Source: Siphonodentalium dalli
Taxonomy: Eukaryota; Mollusca; Scaphopoda; Gadilida; Siphonodentaliidae
Direction: 5' to 3'
Assembly (NCBI GenBank): GCA_032622095.1
Contig: CP136062.1
Location: 140,512,351 to 140,576,350 of the forward strand
Length of the DNA: 64,000 bases
Shown: one piece after another, positions 32,553 to 43,519 of the stretch
How positions within the stretch are numbered: the first letter of the stretch is position 1
How the letters are laid out: each line of letters opens with the position of its first letter
The notes under the pieces: model-generated
Told to the model about the DNA's origin: nothing
What the model saw: the letters and a program-made list of their open reading frames with translations, nothing else
Databases searched by the model: none
Translations under genes and position numbers: made by a program

Positions 32553-33768
32553 TACAGGTCCATTCCGGGAACATCGCCGGTGGGTATATAACACGCGTTT
32601 AATGTTATGTCACTGTGTGTTGTACAGGTCCCTGGTGGGAACACATCCAGTGGGCATATAACACGCGTTTAATGTTATTTCACTGTGTGTTGTACATGTC
32701 CCTGACGGGAACATCATCCAGTGGGTATATATCACGCGTTTAATGTTATTTCACTGTGTGTTGTACATGTCCCTGACGGGAACATCATCCAGTGGGTATA
32801 TAACACGCGTTTAATGTTATTTCACTGTGTGTTGTACATGTCCCTGACGGGAACATCACCCAATGCGTATATATCACGCGTTTAATGTTATGTCACTGTG
32901 TGTTGTACATGTCCTTGACGGGAACATCATCCAGTGGGTATATAACACGCGTTTAATGTTATTTCACTGTGTGTTGTACATGTCCTTGACGGGAACATCA
33001 TCCAGTGGGTATATATATATATCACGTGTTTAGTGTTATTTCACTGTGTGTTGTACATGTCCCTGACGGGAACATCATCCAGTGGGTATATCACGCGTTT
33101 AATGTTATTTCACTGTGTGTTGTACATGTCCTTGGCGGAAACACCATCCAGTGGGTATATAACACGCGTTTAATGTTATTTCACTGTGTGTTGTACATGT
33201 CCTTGACGGGAACATCACCCAGTGGGTATATAACACGCGTTTAATGTTATTTCACTGTGTGTTGTACATGTCCCTGACGGGAACATCATCCAGTGGGTAT
33301 ATAACACGAGTTTAATGTTATTTCACTGTGTGTTGTACAGGTTCCTGACGGGAACATCATCCAGTGGGTATATATCACGCGTTTAATGTTATTTCACTGT
33401 GTGTTGTACATGTCCTTGACGGGAACATCATCCAGTGGGTATATAACACGCGTTTAATGATAATGTTATTTCACTGTGTGTTGTACATGTCCTTGACGGG
33501 AACATCACCCAGTGGGTATATAACACGCGTTTAATGTTATTTCACTGTGTGTTGTACATGTCATCGACGGGAACATCATCCAGTGGGTATATATCACGCG
33601 TTTAATGTTATTTCACTGTGTGTTGTACATGTCCCTGACGGGAACATCATCCAGTGGGTATATATATTATATATCACGTGTTTAGTGTTATTTCACTGTG
33701 TGTTGTACATGTCCTTGACGGGAACATCATCCAGTGGGTATATATCACGCGTTTAATGTTATTTCACT
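32553..33768 (+). repeat. 71-bp satellite array, forward block
   Basis: About 17 tandem units of 71 bp. Landmarks in each unit: GGGTATATAACACGCGTTTA, ATGTTATTTCACTGTGTG, TTGTACATGTCCCTGACGGG and AACATCATCCAGT. Some units vary in length through TA expansion (33012, 33661) or an ATGATA insertion (33458). Frames left open across units are artefacts. Confidence 0.95.
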
Positions 33769-33791
33769 AAGGGGCGCCGGAAGCATCCAAG
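33769..33791 (+). mobile_element. Truncated left end of the hAT-like MITE at the array inversion junction
   Basis: AAGGGGCGCCGGAAGCATCC, identical to the start of the intact element at 34356, follows the same satellite junction (ATTTCACT). It breaks at CCAAGG into inverted satellite sequence. Confidence 0.85.
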
Positions 33792-34040
33792 GACATGTAC
33801 AACACACAGTGAAATAACATTAAACGCGTGTTATATACCCACTGGATGATGTTCCCGTCAGGGACATGTACAACACACAGTGAAATAACATTAAACGCGT
33901 GTTACATATACCCACTGGATGATGTTCCCGTCAAGGACATGTACAACACACAGTGAAATAACATTAAACGCGTGTCATATACCCACTGGATGATGTTCCC
34001 GCCAGGGACATGTACAACACACAGTGCACTAACATTAAAC
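33789..34040 (-). repeat. 71-bp satellite array, inverted block
   Basis: About 3.5 units in reverse orientation (ggacatgtacaacacacagt, gaaataacattaaacgcgtg, cccactggatgatgttcccg). It meets forward units head to head at about 34040 (acattaaacacgcgtttaatgt), making a long palindrome with no spacer. Confidence 0.92.
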
Positions 34041-34355
34041 ACGCGTTTAATGTTATTTCACTGTGTGTTGTACATGTCCCTGACGGGAACATCATCCAGT
34101 GGGTATATAACACGCGTTTAATGTTATTTCACTGTGTGTTGTACATGTCATCGACGGGAACATCATCCAGTGGGTATATATCACGCGTTTAATGTTATTT
34201 CACTGTGTGTTGTACATGTCCCTGACGGGAACATCATCCATTGGGTATATATATTATATATCACGTGTTTAGTGTTATTTCACTGTGTGTTGTACATGTC
34301 CTTGACGGGAACATCATCCAGTGGGTATATATCACGCGTTTAATGTTATTTCACT
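34041..34355 (+). repeat. 71-bp satellite array, second forward block
   Basis: About 4.4 forward units. 34134-34378 repeats 33547-33791 almost exactly, including the start of the MITE, which shows a recent segmental duplication. One further partial unit follows the MITE at 34693-34760. Confidence 0.92.
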
Positions 34356-34692
34356 AAGGGGCGCCGGAAGCATCCAAGGGCAGGGGGGCAGAGCCTACAA
34401 AAAGGGCACTTTTCCACAAAAAAGGGCACTTTTCTCCGCAAACTCGGGAAAATAACCATAAATTCATTGTGGCAAAAATCCCTATTTTAATGGTATTTGT
34501 CGGTTTTTATGGCTGTTTTGTGATAAAATTGACAAAAAATTAATATTCCTTGTGAAATTGGTGGTATTTGCACCAAAAAAGTCACATTTTGCTATAAAAA
34601 CACGAGATTAAACACACAAAAAGCATTTTCTGTCTCCAGAAAAAGGGCAAGTCCTGCCCCCGCTCGCCCCCCCCTCTCTTCCGGCGCCCCTG
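34356..34692. mobile_element. hAT-like MITE with 8-bp target duplication
   Basis: The termini AAGGGGCGCCGGAAG / CTTCCGGCGCCCCTG are inverted (first base mismatched; hAT ends typically read CAGGGGCG). ATTTCACT is duplicated at 34348-34355 and 34693-34700, and both flanks belong to the 71-bp satellite, so this is a clear insertion into the array. 337 bp, no transposase. The 8-bp duplication and CAGGG-type termini are hAT hallmarks. Confidence 0.92.
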
Positions 34693-34760
34693 ATTTCACT
34701 GTGTGTTGTACAGGTTCCTGGCGGGAACACATCTAGTGCACGGGTATATACAACGCTTTC

Positions 34761-35172
34761 AATGTTATATCACGTCTGTGTCTTGGAATGTATATTTTAT
34801 GCTAACTTTATTAGCGCCGATTGTTTGCTTTACTGGCAGTATATTTATTCAGTACATATATTAGACCGCATTAGAACGCGCATACATTGTGTAATGAAGT
34901 TATTTACATGCAATTTAAAAGTGATTCCCATGCGTTTCCCCAGACAACTCACTCACATCGTAGGTTTTTTGTGGAGTGCCTGCATGATATAGACAAATGT
35001 CATGGGAGTTGATGTGTAGTGAGATAAAGCAGACTCAGTTTGATGAAAAATTAACTCGCCCGAAGGTACAGTCTCGAAAAATATCATAATCGACAGCAGA
35101 AATTGGGTGAAAAATAGCATTTGATGCCAGACGATATAGCATTCTGTGATCCAGTAAGAACTGAGTGGCAAT
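34761..35172. other. Non-coding stretch
   Basis: Nothing recognised; short ORFs lack motifs. Confidence 0.4.
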
Positions 35173-35176
35173 TTAA

Positions 35177-35960
35177 CCCTTGCTATACAAAATACTCTTT
35201 GACGAGTAGTTCCCTTATGAAATGTTCATATAATAAGTTCAACAAACGACCATATAATATATAGAGGATCTACAACGAGTCCCCAGTTTATAGCGTAATT
35301 TACAAAACGAGTCCAGTAAATTGGGTACTGGACGAGTTTTGTAAATTTCTCTATGAACTGGGGACGAGTTGTAGATTCTATTTATTACATGATCCAAAAC
35401 CTCGAAAATCATACATAAATCAACAAATGGGACGCGAAACTAACATCGGCTTCTATTATAGGGCATGCGATGACGTTTCACGCAACTATGCGTTGTTTGC
35501 TCGCGTAAAGGAATAGTCCCAGATAAACAAAGACTCTTTGGCATATTTATTGGCGTATATTAATGACATAACTTTTTAAACTCTTCATTCATTACAGTTT
35601 ATTGGAAAAATATTGGAAGCCATAGTATTTTGAGACGCATCGTACGGAATGTAAACAGACGACAAACCGGAAGTCAAAGGTCACCTGGCACTATTTCCTG
35701 TTATTAAATAAACTTCAATATCATTATTTATAGAATGGGGTTTTTAATGGAAAGAGGGTAGGATCATGTAATAAATATAGGTCGTTTGTTCAACTTTTTA
35801 TCTGAACATTTCACACCAGTGAATCGTTCTGCATTTGTAATATGTGTTCGTATGTCTGTTGTCTACTATTTTTTTCTTGACACCCCTCCAAATAAATGAT
35901 AGACTATTCCAATGTATACTTTTATAACAGAATGGGATAATCCATTTAGTATAGAAATGG
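35177..35960. mobile_element. piggyBac-like MITE (TTAA / CCCTTTCTATA family), copy interrupted by another element
   Basis: TTAA (35173-35176) precedes CCCTTGCTATACAA; the right end is tagtatagaaatgg. The halves (gttcaacaaacgac at about 35237-35250 and ggtcgtttgttcaac at about 35781-35795) are separated by about 530 bp of foreign sequence. That insert starts with the small palindrome 35271-35381 (atctacaac ... gttgtagat, gagtccccag/ctggggac). Confidence 0.7.
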
Positions 35961-36072
35961 GTAACTCATTGGTGCATCTAAAGTAGTTATCCCATCCATC
36001 TCATCTCAGCTCAGGTAAAATGCGGTTCAATGAGTTACTTTTTGATGTACCATCCAATGGTGATTCTTCAGC

Positions 36073-36667
36073 TTAAAGGGGTACTGTACGCCAAATGTTG
36101 TTGTTGGTTTCTATAGTCTCCGAGTCGGAGAATAAGGTAACAATTTTTCCATTATTTGAAAGTCTGTTGAGTACGAAGTCATGTTACGGATGACAAATTT
36201 ACCGGAATGCAAAAAATACATATTGTCGTTGTCGAGTAATTTTTGTAAAGTTTTCAACCAAATGAATCAAATAAAAGTTATATTATATGCATATATACTA
36301 GTCCCATATAATCATTTAAGTTATTGTATCGTCGCTAGTCAGTGAGCGGCTTGAGTGTTCTCCCCGTATCATCATAATATTTTAAGCGATCGTGTGTGCG
36401 ATCGGTTTAATAATCCAGTATCCCTCAATTACTGTTTTTGATTACGGTAATTCGTAATTTAATTGACGCCATTTTATGGCTCCAGTCATAAATTCAATTT
36501 ATATCAAATTATTAACTTTTAAATTATTAAATTTTAAGATAGCCTATTAACCTGAGCGTTTACAGAATACATCTTCGACTCAAATTACTTATGTTTCTAT
36601 ATATTATCGATATTAGATCGTTGTTGTCACCGGAAATTTAATGAAAATGGCGTACAGTACCCCTTTA
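36073..36667. mobile_element. MITE family 'AAAGGGGTACTGTAC', copy 3
   Basis: Starts TTAAAGGGGTACTGTACGCC and ends GGCGTACAGTACCCCTTTA. About 595 bp, closely matching 29110-29672 throughout. Confidence 0.88.
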
Positions 36668-37100
36668 CGTCGATATCCGTCGAATGGTGGCAATTATAAC
36701 TGTTCAAAAATTTAAGATTGGCCTTATATACTATTCATGCATGAGCACTTCATGTTATTTTGTCTGAAATTCGCCTAAATCTATGTACATTCATTAATCA
36801 CATAACTGATTTGACGATACACCCGATGCAGATTTGTTAATATAGAAATCATAATTCAATATGTTTAAGCTCAGCATGTGATAGCTCTTGTCTAGCTGTT
36901 CCCGGATCGAACTGGACTGATCAACATGGACGTGGCGATGGGGAACTATACGTTGTGGTAACGTAATGTAATGTAATGCATGTGTCTGTGACTGCTCTTT
37001 CCAATAGTCCCGTGAGAAAATGGCGGTTAGTTCATCGGGGTGTGGCGATAAGCGAGATCACTGATTCGCGGCCACATTGGATTCACCTAGCCCCCGTTCA
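36668..37100. other. Non-coding stretch
   Basis: Nothing recognised. Confidence 0.4.
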
Positions 37101-37284
37101 GCGGTTTAAGTGCTACATATAAAAGTTCTGGAGGTGCATTCCATATATGGAACTTTTGAATATTCATGATTCCATATATGGAGGTTTTTAATATTCTTTA
37201 ATTCCATATATGAAATCATGAATATTCTAAATTTCCATATATGGAATGGACCTCCAGGACTTTGAACTGTAGCACTTAAACCGC
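37101..37284. mobile_element. Foldback MITE (GCGGTTTAAGTGCTAC termini, 184 bp)
   Basis: The left GCGGTTTAAGTGCTACA is the inverse of the right GTAGCACTTAAACCGC. The inner arms add agt.ctggaggt.cattccat. The palindromic word TTCCATATATGGAA or close variants occurs four times in the middle. Confidence 0.88.
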
Positions 37285-39259
37285 GGAATACGATGGGTGT
37301 CTGTACGTATCAATATATACATGGGTGTATGCGTGTGTGCGTATGCTTGATGAGCTCTTAGCGACTATTCTTTGTTGTTATGTCCACTCTATATATGTTT
37401 ACTGTTCTTGTATTATTTGAATTTCCTTTTGTCAATTTATATTATTCATAACTCTCCGTAAATGGAGGAAATAAAGATATATATACATAAAAAATCTAAC
37501 AAAATATATTTGGAAAAAAAGCTCGTGGACACCAGTTTTTGCTAACAAGGGGGATTAACTGTAAAAAAAATCACGATTTTATAAATTTTTACCTTTTGCT
37601 GTTTTGTGTAAAGTGACGGTATCGGCACTGAGGGCCTGCTGTAAATTACTTATATCAGGCTGAATGAAAACCTCACATGTGGAACATCGCTTTTTTTCTG
37701 ACTGTCATATTTTAACCACGGTCGCGCGATTAACCTTTTTTACGAAAGTTTAATTATGACAGAAATAAGGTATTATATACCGTTTTGTGAAAACTAAAGA
37801 AGATTACATATAACTTTTGACATATCACTGCTGACCGCGCCAGGTTGATATATTTCTTGATCGGGTTTCCCATTGTATTGTCTGTAATTCGGCACACGTA
37901 ACGAATAATCCACATTGGATGATGTTTTATGACTAGGTAAATCACATCCCATAATTAAAAACCCACTTGACAATATATATGCCAACTGAACAGGTTTAGG
38001 TATGTCAAATATCACTGTCGGAAAGCTACTTATTGGTGAGATCTCACTAAATGACAATTTAAATAGAAAGTTATTCAATTTTGTTCAAACTTACATAACT
38101 TCAACCTGCCGTTTTGACATCAGCGACTAGGCTGCATTACCGTTAAAGATCATAAAGTAGCACAGACTATAGCAGGACCCCCCCCCCCGGACGCACAGTG
38201 ATGGACCCGACGCCATCGTGTATATACATCTGTTGTATCATAATTCCATATATATTGTATACTAATTCTTATACAAGTGGATCATACCTTATATTATACT
38301 TATGTAAATATCATGTTCTTTGTATTATTGTCGGGAGCGAGGCCAAGATAAGTTTTGTAACTTGTGCCTCAATCCCTTGCATTTAATTATGGATGCAAAT
38401 AAATATGTTTACATCAACTGAAATTTGTTTCTGCCTTTGTCAAATTAGGCAAGCGACAGTGGAACCCTGCATATAACTTTTTATTGCTCTTGAAATTTTC
38501 AGGCAAATAGCAGTTTTAAATTGGTCTGACAGGTTTCAGAGCTTCATTTGAATTTTTCCCAATAATATGAACCTATGAGCATTTTTTAATGAATCTCGTG
38601 ACCGCCCACACGGAATGATGTTCTGTTTAATAAATCTTTCAGACTGGAAGGCAGAAGTACGTCTATACGGCGACCTAAGATCATCAATCGGATTATAGCG
38701 ACATAGAGATCCGGAATAAACTCCAATAATAAGTTCCATGATTTTAGGTTAATTGGGTTTTCCACCGACCCGATCAATGTTCCCTGATGACAATTACAGA
38801 CCACTCAGGCGTCGACTCTTCGTCGCAACAAATCGAGTTATCAAAGCAAATCATCGCAATTACTCAGAATTGTTTGAATGTGCACGCTCAGCAGACACAA
38901 TATCAAACCAGTGTATCACAAACTATATAAGAATGCTATCGAGTTATCGATCACCAGTGCTCGCTGTTGACTTTGCTGTTGTTTGCTAAAAGCGCCAGCC
39001 AAATTGGTCGAAGAAAGGTTTGTAAGAGTGTTGTCTTTGGTTTCGGGTTATTTATTCATTTTCGTCAATTTTGGCTGATGTATGGATCCATCAGCGTGCT
39101 AGGATGCCTCAAATCGCATCAATACATACAATTCCACCCATGGCCAAGTGGTCGTCTGTTATGGTATGATGTTGATGGGGAATTCTGATGATTTAGCTAT
39201 GAGGTTGGTTGAACGGGGGTGAAAGATGATGCTGTTGACAAATTGTACCGCTGTAATTC
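37285..39259. other. Non-coding stretch of about 2 kb
   Basis: No supported gene or repeat partner. A C-run lies at about 38179-38188. ORFs of 60-94 codons show no recognisable motif. Confidence 0.45.
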
Positions 39260-39745
39260 TTAAAGGTACTCAATCAGATTCGATGGTCCCATTATCATCA
39301 GATTCCAACAACATTTAAAAAAAAATGCCGCGTCAGTTATCAGAATCGAGTAATTGCCCAAACATATTGCTAACCACAGTCAACTATAGTATAAAATTGC
39401 CAAAAACTGGTTATTTATCAACATTTTGTTCAACGAAATTTTGCCGGCTTGTCAAATATCTGACACAAAAAAGCACTTGATTTTAGAGTTATCCATCTTC
39501 GTCCAAAATTTGTTCCGAGACCGTCTTCTCGCCGGCTGTTTACTGGGCCACTAAACATTGTCGGTGGTGAAAAATAATAAATTTAAAAAATCCATATCTG
39601 ATTACTCTGAGCTTTGATGGATGAGTTCCTCGGCTCGAATCAAATCTGTTTTATCCCCGAAGCCAAGGAAATAGTACTCTGCGAGCGTTAATTCGGATTA
39701 TGCATCTTTAATTTGCGAGCGTTAATTCGGATTATACATCTTTAA
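39260..39745 (+). mobile_element. MITE family 'GGTACTCAATCC', copy D with duplicated alternative terminus
   Basis: Starts TTAAAGGTACTCAATCAGAT. The right end carries, twice in tandem (about 39679-39711 and 39713-39745), tgcgagcgttaattcggatt followed by at.catctttaa, the alternative terminus seen at the left end of copy E. Confidence 0.82.
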
Positions 39746-40123
39746 ATTGTCATTTTCGCAGACTTTGACATATTCCTGAACGATTCTTAAGATAAAAACC
39801 AAGAAAACGTCGTTTGTAGAAAATATATAAAAACATATTTAATATAGTCAAGTGATGACTGTGTTCATAATTGCAAATTGCAAAACGATTGGAAGAGCCA
39901 TCTAGATTTGGGTCAGTTTCAATAACTGGGACAAACATTGATAACATTTTTCAGATATCTGTCAATCTATAAATACTGCATATAATGACACTGACTTGAA
40001 TCATTTAGACTTTCCAAATACCTCTAACATGGCACTTTAAAGACCCACTTAATTTTCGAACCCCCAGATCACATAAATAAAATATATGCCATATTATATA
40101 CCATTTGAAAGAGGAAGTTCCAA

Positions 40124-40468
40124 AACATTGTATTATCAATTTATCCGGTGTAATAAAATGTGAACATGTTGTTTTTGTTGAGTTACTGACGTGTTTTTGT
40201 GCCTAAGTTTCATCTTGATTGTAGTAAAAAATGTATTATTTTCAATGGATGGGGAATAACTCTATTTAAAAAAATAATTTTTAGTTTGAATTCTGTTGCA
40301 TTCTGGAAGCCAAAAAGGGGGTAATATTTCTGTGATTTCAGCTATTTTCTATCTCTCTAGGGGCATCTTCTGAAACACTGACGTTTCAAATGGTGATGAA
40401 ATATAGTATTTTAATCATATTTTAGGGGATAGCTTGTCATTAAAACCGTATGTCAAGGCACTATAAAA
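40124..40468 (+). repeat. Dispersed repeat, copy 1 (pair at 62053-62395)
   Basis: About 345 bp, same orientation. Shares cattgtattatcaa.ttatcc, ggtgtaataaa, tgaacatgttgtttt, ttgcattctgg.agc, gtattttaatcatatttta and caaggcactata. Confidence 0.87.
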
Positions 40469-41387
40469 AAAATAATTATATAGTGTGGAACAATGTTAAT
40501 GTGGGGGAGGGGTAGTTACCACGGGATTGTTGGGAGGACAATCCATTAACCCCTCGTATTTTGCCTTTATAATTAACTGCATGAATACATAAAAAAGAAG
40601 ACAATTACAAAGTTTACAAAGGCATTTCTTATTTGTTTTTCTTTTGTTAGGATGACGTTTCTCTCCAGAATATGGGATGAGGTATGTTGTTCGTTTTCCA
40701 GCATTTGGATTTTGTCCCGTTGTTTTTGCTTCATTTCGTTGGGCTTGTTCTCTTCTGTTACTTTTCCAAATATATGGAACCAATTAGAAGATAGACTTAA
40801 AGATCTCCCAAAAGACCAATGTAAAAAATGACTTTTCTCGAACGATCCTATCTAATTACCAAATGAAACCAAAATGTACAGTTTTTACCAATTAAGTAAC
40901 AAGTACTAATTGAATATTGATTCCCTTTATGTTTATACAAATGATTACCATCCCCCATTTCCTACAATTTTATTCCATTTCATCTCATTTTGAGCCTCAA
41001 TCATGAACGACCTATAACCTCATCTCCTCAAAACATTGCACATATATATTGTACATTCTATGCCATTAGATGAGCGATGGACGAATATTATTACTGGTAT
41101 GGTTCTTCTTTTCGAAACAAATGTAAACATTCTATATTTATTTAAATAATTAAAATAATTCTATGATTTCTTTATATCCTCCGGTTTTGGGGACAGCAGG
41201 AAGACAGCCTTTACAGGTCATGCCGTCCCAAATAACTCATTGTTTGTATACAATAATTGTGTAAAAATGTATGTTATATTGAATTATGAATAAATAATCA
41301 TAGTCATATTCTGTATATCTCTTCTTGTTCTGTGTGTTCTTTCGATCGTTTTGTTTTTTGTTACTTCCTTTGGCCTGTGTTATATAG
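40469..41387. other. Non-coding stretch
   Basis: No supported gene or repeat partner. Confidence 0.4.
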
Positions 41388-41465
41388 GAGTGTTTCCATC
41401 GCAATCTCCACTTCGGAACTGCCCTCAGGAGACATCGGTCTCCGGAACATTGTCGTATTCCATTG
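41388..41465 (+). other. Candidate isolated exon (exon-like signals only)
   Basis: A 78-nt segment is bounded by a pyrimidine-rich tract plus tatatag upstream and gtaagt downstream on the plus strand. All three frames are open through it and no homology is recognised, so the reading frame cannot be chosen. It is opposite in sense to the kinase gene whose intron contains it. It could equally be chance or repeat-derived. Confidence 0.25.
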
Positions 41466-42294
41466 GTAAGTCAATTTAAATCAACAATGCTGGCATCTTC
41501 CCAAGCATTTTCCCGAGCATCTTCCCAAGCACGCGTGCATGGGTCCGGAAACCAGTTCGCGTATTTGCTGATTCGATCGATCGCGATTATGTTTATTGAC
41601 ATATATAACCTTAATGACTAATTAGGGGACAAACAATTGGTTTAAGGTATTGACAGCTTAAGATTAAATCATTCAGATTTGATTGATTTCAACAGTCCGA
41701 TTTCTGTGTCAGAGATTCCACTTTTCTAAGTTTCCAATCTTTGAAACCGAATCCACCTCAATCATTTGGGGAATGATGAGATTTTTGCCGGTTTCCAACC
41801 GATATATTGCACATACATATATATAGAACTCATGGAAATATTCCTGATGTAACCACACTGTTAAAAAGTGACCAAAGTACCAAAAATGAAGAACCATTAT
41901 TTGGTTCTTGGTCACCTATAATTACAAATACATCGTCGTCATCGTGAGGGCCCGGTGCATGGCTCTGTCGATAAGGTTCACCAACAAGACTGAGTAGCAA
42001 ACATTGTCCGAGCAAAGGATTACAATATATATATATATATATATACTATATACACTGTATATGAGACCGCCATTTGATATATTTTGTCCAGATATATAGC
42101 AGAATACTGATATGTTCAGTTTCATGTACACGTGTTGCTATATAGAACTGGAATAAGGATTCATCTGACGGGAACTGTCACCTGGTTTGGAGACGAGAGG
42201 ACGCGCAGAAGCCACTGTCTTTGCATGCATCAAAGGCCAGCCAGTTGTAGATACTATTAAGATTTATGAGAATGGATCATAAGACTCTTTTCAA
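41466..42294. other. Non-coding stretch
   Basis: Holds a GAACCATTATTTGGTTC hairpin (about 41891-41907) and an AT dinucleotide run (about 42025-42044). No gene. Confidence 0.45.
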
Positions 42295-42504
42295 CCCTTT
42301 CTATACTGAATGGATTCTCCCATTCAATTATAAAAATACGACAGACAGAAAAACAGACAATACAAGAGCAGAATGATTCATATTCAATTCTGGGAAATGT
42401 TCAGATAATAAGTTCATCAAACGACATATTGTCATTTGTTGAACTTATTTTCTGAACATTTCCTATGGGAACTACTCGTCAATGAGTATTTATTATAGAA
42501 AGGG
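42295..42504. mobile_element. piggyBac-like MITE (CCCTTTCTATA family), copy
   Basis: Starts CCCTTTCTATACTGAATGG and ends ttattatagaaaggg. A second aaaggg followed by TTAA lies at 42518-42525. The interior has gttcagataataagttcatc, tgttgaacttattttctgaa and gaactactcgtcaa.gagta, as in the other copies. Confidence 0.75.
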
Positions 42505-42525
42505 ATTTATTACACAAAGGGTTAA

Positions 42526-43060
42526 ATAATTTGTCCTTTGTCGATCGAGTACACGTTGAATGGTATGCCGTATAACATAAACATGTAAATGTAACACGGT
42601 CATCGCTCTATCTGATTACGTACACAATCCTGTGATGTGATTTACATTGGCGTCTCGCGTGCTCGACCGTCTTAGCCATGCGCCTCCCAGACAAGAGCGC
42701 GTCTGTCTACTCTTTCTAGTATACACATAGATCCTAAAATAACTGATGTCATAATATTCAATGGTCAATATGACTACTTTGTAGACTAAGACGTGTCACT
42801 GCATGCCTTGATCATAAGTTTGATTAATTAAATATGTTCCTTCATTCGTGTGCAATATTGGTGAAATGTTTTGCCTACACTCTTAGAAAAGAGGCCGAGT
42901 AACCACGACGAAGAACCATTAGTTGGTTCTTCGTCGTGGCTCAAACTCAGTTGCAGAACCTAAATTATCTACAATTACTTCTGTTTTCGTTCTTGACAAT
43001 TGAAGAACCAGAGGTGTGCCTGAAGAACCAAAAGTAGACAAATGGGAATTTTTACAACCA
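42526..43060. other. Non-coding stretch with a perfect hairpin
   Basis: 42903-42939 is a 16-bp perfect stem (CCACGACGAAGAACCA) with a 5-nt loop. It begins shortly after CACTCTTAGAAA, the terminus seen in the 7871-8397 family. No gene. Confidence 0.6.
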
Positions 43061-43476
43061 GACCCAATCGTCATCATCACCATCGCTATCGTCGTCACAA
43101 TATCGCCATTACCATCGCTGTCGTCGTATAGTCATCGTCGTCGTTGTCACCGTAATCGTCATCACCATCCTCCTCATCATTTCCAGCATCGCCCTCGTCG
43201 TGCAGCCTGGTTATAACTATTATAGCCATCAGTGTCGTCATCGTCATCGTCATCATCATCATCGTCATCGTCGCCGTCATCATCGCTGACATATGCGACA
43301 ATTACAAGCCCCGTCATCATCATAAATGCCGTCGTATATATATAGTCGTTATCGTCATCATCTTCAACATCACCATTAAAGCCATCCTCATATTCTTCGT
43401 CATCATCATCACACCAACATCATCTATCTATATAGCCATCAGCATCGTAATAGTAATCGTCGTTGTTGTTATCACT
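43061..43476. repeat. Degenerate (ATC/GTC)n trinucleotide tract
   Basis: Long run of catcatcac, atcgtcatcgtcatc and similar triplets. It explains the His- or Met/Thr-rich ORFs on both strands. Confidence 0.93.
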
Positions 43477-43519
43477 ATTATAGCCGTCGAATATGAATAT
43501 CCCATCCCAATGGTACCAA

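Noticed and set aside
32553-34355. Regular array that might be mistaken for CRISPR, and ORFs repeated across it
   Set aside because: The whole 71-bp unit repeats, with no unique spacers and no cas genes, and the genome is eukaryotic. The ORFs are frames left open by the satellite.
38586-38989. Overlapping 67-78 codon ORFs on both strands
   Set aside because: No motif, and both strands are open; random ORFs of this size are expected in the window.
42640-42710. tRNA-like A-box wording on the minus strand (ggcgcatggctaagacgg)
   Set aside because: No B-box (GGTTCGAATCC-like) at the expected distance and no cloverleaf, so neither a tRNA nor a SINE head is supported.
43016-43301. His-rich and Met/Thr-rich ORFs
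   Set aside because: Translation of a degenerate ATC/GTC tract, open on both strands.
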